Shown piece after piece: positions 36,421 through 46,218 of a DNA stretch of 64,000 bases. How positions within the stretch are numbered: position 1 is the stretch's first letter; each line of letters opens with the position of its first letter. The stretch is from Vigna angularis (Eukaryota > Streptophyta > Magnoliopsida > Fabales > Fabaceae), in the NCBI RefSeq assembly GCF_016808095.1, contig NC_068975.1:7442001-7506000 (forward strand). The letters run 5' to 3'. The notes beneath the pieces were generated by a model that was not told where the DNA came from, did no database searches, and was given only the letters and a program-made list of their open reading frames with translations. The position numbers and the translations under genes are program-made.

Positions 36421-36559
36421 AAAGCACCAATATCAAAAATATGGATTGTGCTTAATAGTGTCAAGCTCGTGACGTTAAACAAGCACTTATTGGGAGGCAA
36501 CCCAATTTCTGACTTTTTATTTTTATTATTTGTGTAGTTTGGATTTGATTTTGCTTTGC

Positions 36560-36890
36560 AGTAATGACGGCATCTATTGAGGGATGCTGGACAACATTTA
36601 CTAAGAGATTCTAGGAGGACTCAGATGATAGCATCTACTGAGGGATGCTAGGATGATTTAGACGGGAGCATCTACTTATGGATGCTACTAGATTAAGCAT
36701 TTATTGATGGATGCTATGTGATTAAGCTTCTACTGATGGATGCTACTGATGGCATCTACTAAGGGATGCCGATGAAGATGAGAAAGATCAACATCTACTG
36801 ATGGATGCTGATGAGAGTGATTCGCATCTACTGATGGATGCTAGAAGATTTAGATGAAAGCATCTACAGATGGATGCTGCTGGATCAGGA
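36560..36890. repeat. Array of short palindromes (gcatctactgatggatgc), internal region 2
   Basis: About ten units of the same palindromic form as at 33470-33735. One unit reads ggcatctactaagggatgcc, where both stem arms changed together. Confidence 0.8.
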
Positions 36891-36899
36891 TTTTTTTGC

Positions 36900-37989
36900 G
36901 TTATTTTTATGCTTATTTGAATTGTGTTTATTTTGTTTTTATTTTAGCTTGCTTATGTACTTGGTTTAATGAATTAGGCCGCAATGGTTTGGTATGATGT
37001 GATTAACTATTGTTTGTGATGAGTAATATTCTTGTGTTTGATCTATTGTTCTATGATGCATGTTGAGTTAATGATTGGTGAGGCTTTTAAGCATAAATAG
37101 ATGGTTGCTCATGATTTAAAAAAAAAAATAGATGCATGATTTCAATTGTGATTAATTTGCTGGGCAAGATGTTTATTAAATTGTGGAACTTGAGTTAACC
37201 TGTGAGAGGTTGGACTCCAAAATTTCTGATTGATTAAATGCTATTACTTTGTAAGCATGATTGATTTTGCCTAATTTTCCATGATTGAACTACTTGCTTG
37301 CTTGTTACACATGATCAAGGCCATGTTTTATTCTCGCTTATAAGCCAATGCCAATATATGAACCCAACAAAGAATAATGTTTTTCTTTAACCTTTGGACC
37401 TTGAGCCTAAATTTGAAATTTTGGATATCCTTTTTCAAATCCTTACCTTGAGTTGAGTAGAGTATGTTTATATGGTAATGGAGAATGGTTCAAGTTTGGG
37501 GTTGTGAGAAACCAAAAAGAATTTTGTGAAATTCATTAAAGATCATTGATCAAAAGCAAAAAGCAAGAGCAAAAAGTAAAAAAGAAGAAAAGAAAGAAAA
37601 GAAAAGGTTAAGCTCAATGCAAGTAAAGTTAGGAATAACTTGAAGATTGGTTTCTCACATAAAAGAAGAAAGAGAGTTATTGTTAATGTAAATAAATGAA
37701 TTTTGCACTCTCATACTCAAGGAATTTGTTGTCTAGAAAAACCAATTTTCTTCTTAGCTTGACCATGTTACAAGCCTTGAAAAGTCCTTGTGATGATGTG
37801 AGTGTGTTTGATATGTGGTTAAATGAAAGGCAAAGTTGATTCATATGACATTATGATGGTAGAGCGTAAGAGTGTCACCTCTCTATACACCTTTGAGTTT
37901 GAGTGAAATACTTTTGAATGCTTGAGTGAAACACTTTTGAGTGCTTGACTGAAACACTATGTTTGGTGAGGAATTGTTCCATGACTGTA
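36900..37989 (+). other. 3' non-coding part of gypsy internal region 2
   Basis: Non-coding text with ggttcaagtttggggttgtgag at about 37487, the type of phrase that normally precedes a 3' LTR, then about 490 bp more before LTR 3. Includes a purine-rich stretch at 37545-37620. No gene is seen. Confidence 0.6.
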
Positions 37990-38720
37990 TGATAACATTT
38001 CACGCCTGGGCGCCCTCCATGACAAGGGGGAACTAAATTCAATTTGGTGTTGGGGGATGATGTAACTTTGTGAACTCTCGTGTATTTGAATTGGTTTTAA
38101 TTATTTATGCTTCTTTCCTCAATTGTTAGAGATTTTCTCCTTTGCTCTATGCTTGTTATGTTTTGATCACTCATGGCATGATTTTATTGTCTTCTTTGTT
38201 ATTGGGAAATACCTAGAAACAACGATTTGGAGAATATCTCCCAAAAGCAGTATTGCTCAGGGATGGGGATATGAGTTTTGGTCATCCTAAGCTTCTAATC
38301 GTAATGCAGAAGTAATTATTAGGGATGCAAGGGATTGTGGTCTAGTAATTAAGGATAGGCTTTCTTCGCCGAGGGATCGGTTTTTAAGTAATTTAGAAAG
38401 TGATGATAACAATTTCATGAAGAAGATGAATTCTTATATACATGAAAATAAAGTAGGTGAAATCTAAACCCCAACAACATACCCATCTCATAATTTCAAT
38501 ATCATTCATTCACCTTTGTGTTTTTCGTCAATTGATCAAAAGTGCATTCATATCTATTTTCTTGTTTTTGCCTTCAAAATCCTAAATGGTTCTTCAAAAG
38601 TCTTAATTAGTTGAGTAATTACACAATTGTTTAGTGTTGTGAGTCCTTTGGGATACGATACTTGGTCTTACCATTTTATATTACTTGATACGATTCGGTA
38701 CACTAGCCGACATCTTAACA
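37990..38720 (+). repeat. Family A LTR 3, internally deleted
   Basis: Begins TGATAAC, jumps within about ten bases to the GC-rich cgcctgggcgccct block, then jumps to ccatgacaagggggaac and runs to the normal end catcttAACA. It is about 730 bp instead of 1290 bp, from at least two internal deletions. Confidence 0.75.
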
Positions 38721-40319
38721 GCAAGCATTAAATGACATTAAATGCTCAACGTTCAAAAATAACAAAAGTGATAAGAAAAGACGTATTTGTTGCATGGAAA
38801 ATTTACTCTAATCTTGTAGATAAGTTATTCTACATGCATCTTAAATGGTACAAACCAAATATAAGATAAGTGGACATTATAGACAAAGTGGCATTCACAG
38901 AATGTTCTTCACTTGAGGTCATATCTGAAAACATCGTACAACCTATTTCAAGAAAAATTCTAAAAAAGCATGTCTGCTTTGACAAGTTGACTTACCCAAT
39001 GGTTGTTGTACGAAGAAGAAAGATAAATCACGAGTATCAAGGCTACAAGCTTAGTGTAACGGACAAATATCCATAAAGCTTATTAATACAAGATCTCTCG
39101 AAAGGAAAACCAAGAGGATATCATAAGAGGATAAAATAGTAAAGAAAAGATTACAACAATATATTCATCTTGAGAAGAAAAAGAGAAACAGCTCAAGAAA
39201 AACAATATATATCTATGTTGAAGAGATGAGAAGAAAAAAAGAAAAAGAGAGAAGGGAGAAACACCTGTGAGTGACAACAAAAATGTTTTATATAGTTTCC
39301 TGCACATGGAAAAACTGTTGATTATTTATATCTGAATATGTGCTTGAACTATATGTGACATGCATTCACTGTTTTCAAATGAATTTCTGTTGAAAACTCT
39401 TTGCACATCACATATATGTATGAATTAATCGATTACACATTTTGCATAATCTGTTAGATTCATCAAATATCAATTTATGCTTAATTGTGGCAAAAATTAG
39501 GGTTTCTATAGATTGGGGGAAAACTTTATACTCTTGCACCATGAAAGAATCATGCGTATGACATAGAGGCGCGAACTAAGAATTTCTCGTGGTAATTCAT
39601 GGAGGCGAGAAAGGAGATCGAGATTGTGTTTCAGTAGATTTCTGGGTTTCTCTCATTTGGCAAGTTGCGTGAGGAGGTTGAAGCTTCGCGATGGAGGAGA
39701 AGATGATGGTGGTTCATGGAGGCAAGCAGCAATGCGGTGATGACTGGAATTCGCGATTAGAGTAATGCGATTTTGGTTTGTGACTTTCCAATGGAGACGC
39801 TATCAGTGATGGCATGATGAACATGGGCTCAATCTAGGTTCTCCTGTTCTCCTGATTGATGGTGGTTGCTGCAAACTCAAGAGGCATGGAGATTGGGGCT
39901 TGATTTCTGAATATGGTTTCTTGTAGGTGATTCACCATGGTGTTGTGTGAAGAAGAGAATGACTTACGATGATGGCGTTAGGGGTTTCTCTACTTCTGGG
40001 TTCTTCTGTTTCTGTGTTTTGTGCGTTTTCTGGCTTTGGGTTTGCAGGTCCGATGAGGTTGATTATGGTAGAGGACATGGAGGCTCGCGGTTGCTCGTGG
40101 TAGTACGATTCGGAGCCTTGGAGGTCATGTGAAAGTGGAGTAGTGGTGGCCATGGAGGCTCGCGGATAATGGACTGCTAATATTAGGGTTTCTATTTGGT
40201 TGATGATGATGTGGCAGGGTTGACTACATGGTAGGGTTGACTACGCGGCATGTTGTGGTTGGTTAACTTTGTATGTAGAGGATTAATGAGTTGGGACCTT
40301 TAAAGTTTAAGATTGCCAC
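38721..40319. other. Non-coding mixed repeat sequence
   Basis: 38721-39480 is AT-rich with a purine-rich block (39165-39260) and ends in text with atcgattacac and aattgtggcaaaaattag, resembling the Copia-like remnant at 11690-13051. 39500-40319 has several catggaggc-type words and short frames without recognisable domains; it may belong to the family C LTR that ends at 40710. No host gene is supported. Confidence 0.4.
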
Positions 40320-40710
40320 GTGGCATGATTTTTTGAAGTTTGATTTAGGAGGGGTGTGTAGGGATATTTAGGGAGTAGGAGAAAAGGCTTAGTGTTGGGC
40401 ATGTTTCATAAATAGAAGTGTATTAATTAGACAATAGGGTTGTTTCAGTTGTTTTTAATTTCCTTTTTTGATTTTAGGCCTGATCTTGCAACTTTGGACT
40501 AATAAAATTTTAACTTCAGCTGCATAACTAAACATACGAATATCTAAGAATAATTTATGCAACTAAAAATCACTTTTTAAACCTCTTTAATTCCCAAACT
40601 CGATAAATCCAATCGTCACAAATCATATTCAAATCAATCATTTAAACACAATTATTCCACTAAAAAATTAAAATCAAACTTCAATTGTGGGCATAATTAT
40701 GCACTCATCA
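40320..40710 (-). repeat. Family C gypsy LTR, 5' part, minus strand
   Basis: On the minus strand it starts TGATGAGTGCATAATTATG at 40710 and shares long stretches with the fragment ending at 25399. The LTR probably extends further left, but I cannot fix the other border. Confidence 0.5.
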
Positions 40711-40924
40711 CGCGTGTACAGAGAGAAGAAAATGTAGACTTTTTTGCCATGTCAACACACAGTTAACTCTGTCTCTACAAAATTAAAGGAATGAACTTGA
40801 TTGGTAGGCATTATACAACGTGTGGACGTAGTTGATACTTTTTTTAAAATGCGAACCGAGTTGACACACCACAATGAAAGTGGGGACAAACTAAGCAATT
40901 AAACCAAGAATAAACTAAAATGTG

Positions 40925-41739
40925 TTAAGACCCCTATCTAAAGGAGGTAGAATGGCACAAATAGCTATTGCGAAAAGTTGTTGCGTAAAAACATGACAAT
41001 CATGGAACTTTAAACCAATTAACTTCAATAGTAACCCCGTGACACTTTGACACTACTTAAACACTGACAAAATTTTATTTTCCTCTTTTATAGAGAGTAT
41101 GACAAGCTAGTGGTAAGTGTGTGCATCTTCAAACTAATTGTGAATGTAACTCTAAATGGATTTCATTTTCAACCAAATCTTGTCATGCTTTAACTTTGTA
41201 TTTTGACTTTCCTTTTATGTTAAGCAAAGTCTCAATCACACTATCACAACCATTTTTTCAATGTGGATCACATCTATGCTTTAACTTTGTATTTTGACTT
41301 TCCTTTTATGTTAAGAAAAGTCTCAATCACACTATCACAACTATTTTTTCAACATGCATCACATCTATGCTTTAACTTTGTATTTTGACTTTCCTTTTAT
41401 GTTAAGCAAAGTCTCAATCACACTATCACAACCATTTTTTCAATGTGCATCACATCTATGCTTTAACTTTGTATTTTGACTTTCCTTTTATGTTAAGAAA
41501 AGTCTCAATCACACTATCACAACTATTTTTTCAACATGCATCACATCTATGCTTTAACTTTGTATTTTGACTTTCCTTTTATGTTAAGCAAAGTCTCAAT
41601 CACACTATCACACTTTCATTTTCCTATTATAGAATATTGATCAATTCTTTCAAATGTTCTTCTTAATGATCTTCTTTTGATGTTTTCCAAAATATTACTA
41701 TTTTTAATCCAATCATATACTTCTTCACCATTGTAGGGT
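40925..41739 (-). pseudogene. TNP2 transposase relic, split by the 41740-54340 insertion
   Basis: Minus-strand words typical of the Transposase_21-DUF4218 region, in several frames: KFHDCHVFTQQLFAIAI with ILPPLD (about 40930-41020), ACHTLYKR (about 41100), and DVMHIEKN with CDSVIETLLNIKGKSKYKVKA repeated in the tandem array at 41185-41609, then NGEEVYDW at about 41715-41739. The frame is broken by stops and shifts. Upstream codons continue across the insertion at 54341-54405. This is an older CACTA element used as a landing site. Confidence 0.7.
41185..41609. repeat. 91-bp tandem array amplified from TNP2 coding sequence
   Basis: Five units start at atgctttaactttg (41185, 41276, 41367, 41458, 41549), exactly 91 bp apart; the last is cut near 41609. 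Two variants alternate (gcaaag..aaccat..caatgtg.atc versus gaaaag..aactat..caacatgcatc), giving an A-B-A-B-A order and a 182-bp higher unit. The minus strand of each unit encodes the TNP2 motif around DVMHIEKN. Confidence 0.9.
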
Positions 41740-41905
41740 TACTAGTAAAAACATTGTTTTTTATGACAGGTAAAAATGACATATTATGACGGATGACCTA
41801 ACATCATAGTTTTATGCATCATAATAAGTCTATGCATTTTATGGCGTAGCAGAAAATTATGTTATAATATGTTCAACATATTATGATGTACTTTTTGTCA
41901 CCTAT

Positions 41906-43190
41906 TGATGAGTCAATATTTTCTCCTATTCACTTAGCTTCTTGTACCAGATTTAATTAGGGAACTGTGCTTAAACGTGCAATATATCCTCAGTTTTGCT
42001 ATTTGGTCTTAATTTGACCAGTAATTCTTATTTTAATTAATTTGAATTATCCGAGCTTAATTATTTCCATTATTATTATCAGGACAATTTTAGGAATTGT
42101 ATTTTGTGACATAAAGACAGTTGCCACGTCAATTGCCACGTCATTTATCCACCTCAGATTTGTTTATCCAGTTTTTATTTTGTTTTAATGAATGTTAAAC
42201 CAGATTTTAGATATTGGGCCATTTTTAGTAAATTAAAAAAGGCACAAAAAGGGGGCTAACCTAGGTTATTGAACCCATGCAGCAACCACCACTCTTATTA
42301 TCTCCTTCATTCTCTTATTTTCGATTTTAGGGTTCTAGACATAGCTCCTATGAGGTTTCATTTTCGTTTTATGTATTGAATTCATTTTAATTCCAATTAT
42401 ATAGTTGATTTCGTTACTACACTTGGTTTTCTCCATTTTTGTTTTTCTCCCCTTGCTTGTTGTTGCATTTTTATTTTGGGTTCCTCATCTACTTTCGTTT
42501 TCACATTACAATTTAAAATTAATTTGTTGTTTCAATCCCAATTTCATTTTCAAGTTCATTTTAGTGGTAGGGTTTTCCTTTTCTGCATTGGTTTCGTTTT
42601 CTTCATTGCCTGTTCTTTGATGTTTCCAATTTCGCTTTACTGTTTGAAGGTTTTTTTAGTGGTTGCTTAATTGTGTTGGGTTGGTGATTGATGAAACTAT
42701 AATGTCTCCATGAGATATTTGTGTTGTCATTGTGATTCTGTGAACTTTTGTCGTGCATCGTATAATCTGTTTTGCGCTTGCAGTTAGATACACACTTAGT
42801 TTCCTAATCTATGTTTAATCTTCGCTTTGTAGATTAGAGCCGAAAATGCTTAATTTGTAGTAGAGCAAACTAGTCAAATGTGTGCGTTATGAAAATTGTG
42901 TTTGGTCTTTGCTTATTAGGCAAATTAGTGTTGGATTAGGGTGAAAGGAGCATATAATTATTAGTAATCAGGGATTGGAAGCATTGTAAGGAAGCCAAAA
43001 CCAAGCTGTCCTTAATTAGTGTTTTAATTTGTGTCTTTATTCATAATTTTGGTCACAAAAACCCCCTACTACGTGTTCGATCTAATGACTGAACCAAATT
43101 TTATTCCTTGAGAGATGACCTAGGAGTCACTTTCTACTATATACTACACTTTAATTGCATATTAATTTGATTTGGGTGTGACCTCAATCA
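41906..43190 (+). repeat. Family B gypsy 5' LTR
   Basis: 1285 bp, starting TGATGAGTC and ending gacctcAATCA, similar throughout to the solo LTR at 25643-26824. It is followed three bases later by a primer binding site. The candidate left target bases are cctat; the 3' LTR is missing, so no duplication can be tested. Confidence 0.85.
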
Positions 43191-43193
43191 AAT

Positions 43194-43210
43194 TTGGCGC
43201 CGCTGCGGGG
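43194..43210 (+). promoter_or_regulatory. Gypsy primer binding site (family B)
   Basis: TGGCGCCGCTGCGGGGA, a common plant gypsy variant of a tRNA-complementary site, lies directly after the family B LTR. This confirms the LTR's orientation and end. Confidence 0.8.
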
Positions 43211-43321
43211 ACTAACGATTCGGTCTTAGGTTCTGTGTTGTGTTAGTGTGTGTTTTGTTTGTTTGACGTTTAACAAGTCATAATTAAGAGATCTGGATAC
43301 TGTTTGGCATGTTTTCATAGG

Positions 43322-44255
43322 TGATGGTATCGGAGGGGGTATTTTTCGAAGAGTATAGCGCAGCGAAATTAAAACTCAGAGAGCGAAAAGCGTGTTCGAT
43401 CACAATTAAAAATAATTAGGTCCTTTTAGTAAAAATAATTTTCTTTCAGAAAATTAATCAAACAGTTGATATACGTAAAATAATGAGTTTAGGGAATAGA
43501 AAAATCACACAGATATTTTTATACTGGTTCGATTCAACAGAATCTACGTCCAGTCGTTAATCACTATAAATAGTGATTAACAGTTCCACTAAAAATGGTT
43601 TAACAGATTACAATCAAATGAACAGGAATAAAACAAAAAGAACCACTCTACCAACTTGAAGAGAACCGCTCCGGCAATCGACCAACGATTCGCAAGCTTC
43701 TCCTTTCACGAGACCAGGCAGAGTACCTTGCTAACTTGAAGAGAGTCTGCTCCGACTATCGACACACGATACACGAGCCTCTCCTTTCACAAGACCAAGC
43801 AAGGGAACAATGAACAAAAAGCTCTCTAAGAACGTTCCTCTAACACACAGTGTTTTAAGCTTTCTCAGTTCAAAAAACGTTACCTTCTGATTTCTCCAAA
43901 TCAAATTATATAGCCAAGTACACTGAATGCCAAAGGTCAGCTCCCAACTGCCATGAATAATCAATTATTGTAAGTGATAATCGATTATTCAAGTCCATTA
44001 CAGAGTTTTCAAAAAAGTGATAATCAATTATATGAAGTGATAATCGATTATTCAAGTATGACTTGTGATAACTGATTATTGCTTAACCATAATCGATTAT
44101 ACTAGTAAAAATTACAGTGTTTAACATTTTCCTACTACATTCAAAATCTACAAGTTGCTTTTTTCTAAATATTTTCCTACTACATCCAAAATCTGTAAGT
44201 TGCAGCATCATCAAAACACATCTTCAGGTTTTACCAATACTCCTTATTGGTAACA
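43322..44255 (-). repeat. Copia 3' LTR
   Basis: 934 bp; on the minus strand it runs TGTTACCAATAAGG to CCATCA. It keeps fewer intact ATAATCGATTAT palindromes than the 5' LTR because of substitutions, mostly transitions. Confidence 0.95.
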
Positions 44256-44275
44256 ATCTCCCCCTTTTTGATGAT
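44256..44275 (-). promoter_or_regulatory. Copia polypurine tract
   Basis: On the minus strand, aaaaagggggagat abuts the 3' LTR. This is the expected plus-strand primer site. Confidence 0.9.
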
Positions 44276-44609
44276 GATCAAAAACTCTATTTTTAAAAGC
44301 AACTCAGGTTTACCTGCAACATATATAAACTAATGGACAACCACAGAGTTAGCAGTACCTGTACCATTAAAAACTATTTTTTTCCTTAATCCTCCCCTTA
44401 TATTTCTTCTCCCCCTTTTTTATCATAAGCAAAAAGAATAATGTAATAACCTCCCCCTTAATATGAGCTCCCCCTCAAAAATGGAATATATGCACAAAAT
44501 AAAAGCTCATTATATTAAAACAGAAAGGAATTACATGAAATTCATAAAGATTAAGAAACTAAATACCATAAAGAAAATAACATAACAATCAAACTTACAG
44601 GCCTAAAAC

Positions 44610-45788
44610 CTAGAATTCAGGACTAGGAGAACGTTCAGGAGGTGGGATATTAAGATGACCCTCGATGTTAGATAGGCGAACATCAAGATCAAGAAATTGA
44701 TCAACCATGTACTCATCAACAGATCGCTGCCACTCATAAATCTCCTCAAAGTGAGTCTTTTGTGCAAGACTCATATCCTCCAACTGTTTAGATAACCTTG
44801 CAAAATGTTCTTCCATAGAAGTTGAGGAAGAGGAGGGTATGTTGGATGGTCCAGCATCAGACGGAGCAGCAACACTTACTGGGTCAGCCATATGAGTGTC
44901 CATGTCATCATCTTCATCTACATCAGGATGGTCATCATCTTTATGAATAAGAACTCTGCCTCTAGTAATGAATCCCATTTGACGAAAGGTAGTATCTCCA
45001 ATTTCTGATCCCACAGCTTCAATAGTTTGAACGAGTTCTCCTTCAACAGTTACACCTTTGAGTTCTAAAATCCTAGAAATAAGAAGAGCATAGGGAAATT
45101 GATATGAATGGGATTTCTTGGCTTTTACCATTGTGTCAGCAATGAGAGCAGGCCAGTCGATGTGTATGTGATTTAGAATCCCATACAACAGAAGTAAATC
45201 CTGCTCAGAGCATTGAGCATGGTTGGTTGCTCTAGGACATAAAATCCAGACAATCAAGTAGTGGATCATCCTTTCTTCAACTTTAAAACCTCCAACCAGT
45301 AATTGCCTTCTATTGGTTTGCCGTTCAGGATGACGCAGGAAGGATTGAAAAGTCATCATCCTGTTGAAATCTTCAAGTCCTAAATGGACTTTGACAGCAT
45401 CATCCCAGATGGGAAGTTGAGCAACATTGGTCCATACGTCATCATCTAAAATGATGCGTACTCCCTTGACCTTAGTAGATATTATCTCATCTCGATAATG
45501 CAAGTTGAAGTAAAAGACTTTTATAAGATCAGGATAAATGCATCCTTTTTGTTCTAACAGATGCGTTAACCCCTGCTCAGCAAAAGTGTTTGGAAATTGA
45601 AAGCCATAGAAGCGGAAAAAGTCAAGACGAATAAACTTTACCGCCATGATCTTCCTTTCTTGCCAAGAATTAACAAAGTCTGCATGTTTCCCTTGATCTG
45701 AAATCCATCCATCTATGTTTGCAAGACGTGGTTGAGAAGAGGAGGAGGCTCCAGCTGTTCTACGACGGTGCCTTCTTGAGTCAGCCAT
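44610..45788 (-). CDS. Extra Copia ORF downstream of pol (plant-transposon-protein-like)
   Basis: An uninterrupted minus-strand ORF between pol and the 3' LTR, in the same sense as gag and pol. The open frame reaches 45881, but I prefer the start at 45788 (MADSRRHRRR), giving 392 residues, because the first 31 codons look like leader. The N-terminal 30 residues are Arg/Ser-rich. The middle (about 60-270) resembles a putative plant transposon protein domain that I know from retrotransposon-associated ORFs. An acidic stretch follows (HKDDDHPDVDEDDDMD), then a Ser/Pro linker and a likely coiled coil (MEEHFARLSKQLEDM onward). I see no signal peptide or membrane segment, so I do not call it envelope-like. 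Function unknown. It may be translated from a spliced or subgenomic RNA. Confidence 0.75.
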   Translation of the reverse strand: MADSRRHRRRTAGASSSSQPRLANIDGWISDQGKHADFVNSWQERKIMAVKFIRLDFFRFYGFQFPNTFAEQGLTHLLEQKGCIYPDLIKVFYFNLHYRDEIISTKVKGVRIILDDDVWTNVAQLPIWDDAVKVHLGLEDFNRMMTFQSFLRHPERQTNRRQLLVGGFKVEERMIHYLIVWILCPRATNHAQCSEQDLLLLYGILNHIHIDWPALIADTMVKAKKSHSYQFPYALLISRILELKGVTVEGELVQTIEAVGSEIGDTTFRQMGFITRGRVLIHKDDDHPDVDEDDDMDTHMADPVSVAAPSDAGPSNIPSSSSTSMEEHFARLSKQLEDMSLAQKTHFEEIYEWQRSVDEYMVDQFLDLDVRLSNIEGHLNIPPPERSPSPEF

Positions 45789-45889
45789 GGAGGAAGAATG
45801 GGAAAATGAGATTTTGAGAAGGTGAAGAGAAATGAAGAAGATTTGAGCTCTAGATTTGATTTCAGCAGTATTTGGGTGCAAAGGAGTGT

Positions 45890-46175
45890 CTAATAATCGA
45901 TTATGGGGGGCTATTTATAAGAAAAATGGAAAAACTAGCCGTTTATGGCCGTTTATAGCCGTTATGGGATGCTCTAACGACTCTATTTTTGAAACTGTCA
46001 GCGCGATAATCGATTATGGCTCGTGATAATCGATTATCAGTTCAATAATTACTGCCTAGAATTGCATGATAATCGATTATGCATAATGATAATCGATTAT
46101 CTGCTCAAGATTTTCCAGAATTGAATTTTATGCATGAATAATCGATTATAACTTAGTGATAATCGACTATGAAGC
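45890..46175. repeat. Cluster of ATAATCGATTAT palindromes before the extra ORF
   Basis: Six to seven copies of the 12-base palindrome ATAATCGATTAT or near variants, between the pol stop and the extra ORF. The same word is clustered in both LTRs. Could be a protein-binding array; no direct evidence. Confidence 0.8.
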
Positions 46176-46218
46176 GTTAAGTTTACGAAAAATGCAAAAA
46201 TTTGCATAGATTTTGATT

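Larger units (their letters stand above)
28029..38720 (+). mobile_element. Compound Ty3/gypsy element: LTR-internal-LTR-internal-LTR (family A)
   Basis: Three same-orientation LTRs (28029-30548, 33992-35279 and 37990-38720) enclose two internal regions, each beginning with a primer binding site resembling the complement of the tRNA-Asp 3' end. Both internal regions share the same 3' non-coding block. The outer flanks CCAAG (28024-28028) and GCAAG (38721-38725) match at four of five bases, suggesting the whole unit descends from one insertion later enlarged by unequal exchange. The first LTR is split by a mitochondrial-like insert. No reverse transcriptase, RNase H or integrase is present, so the element is non-autonomous. 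Confidence 0.75.
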
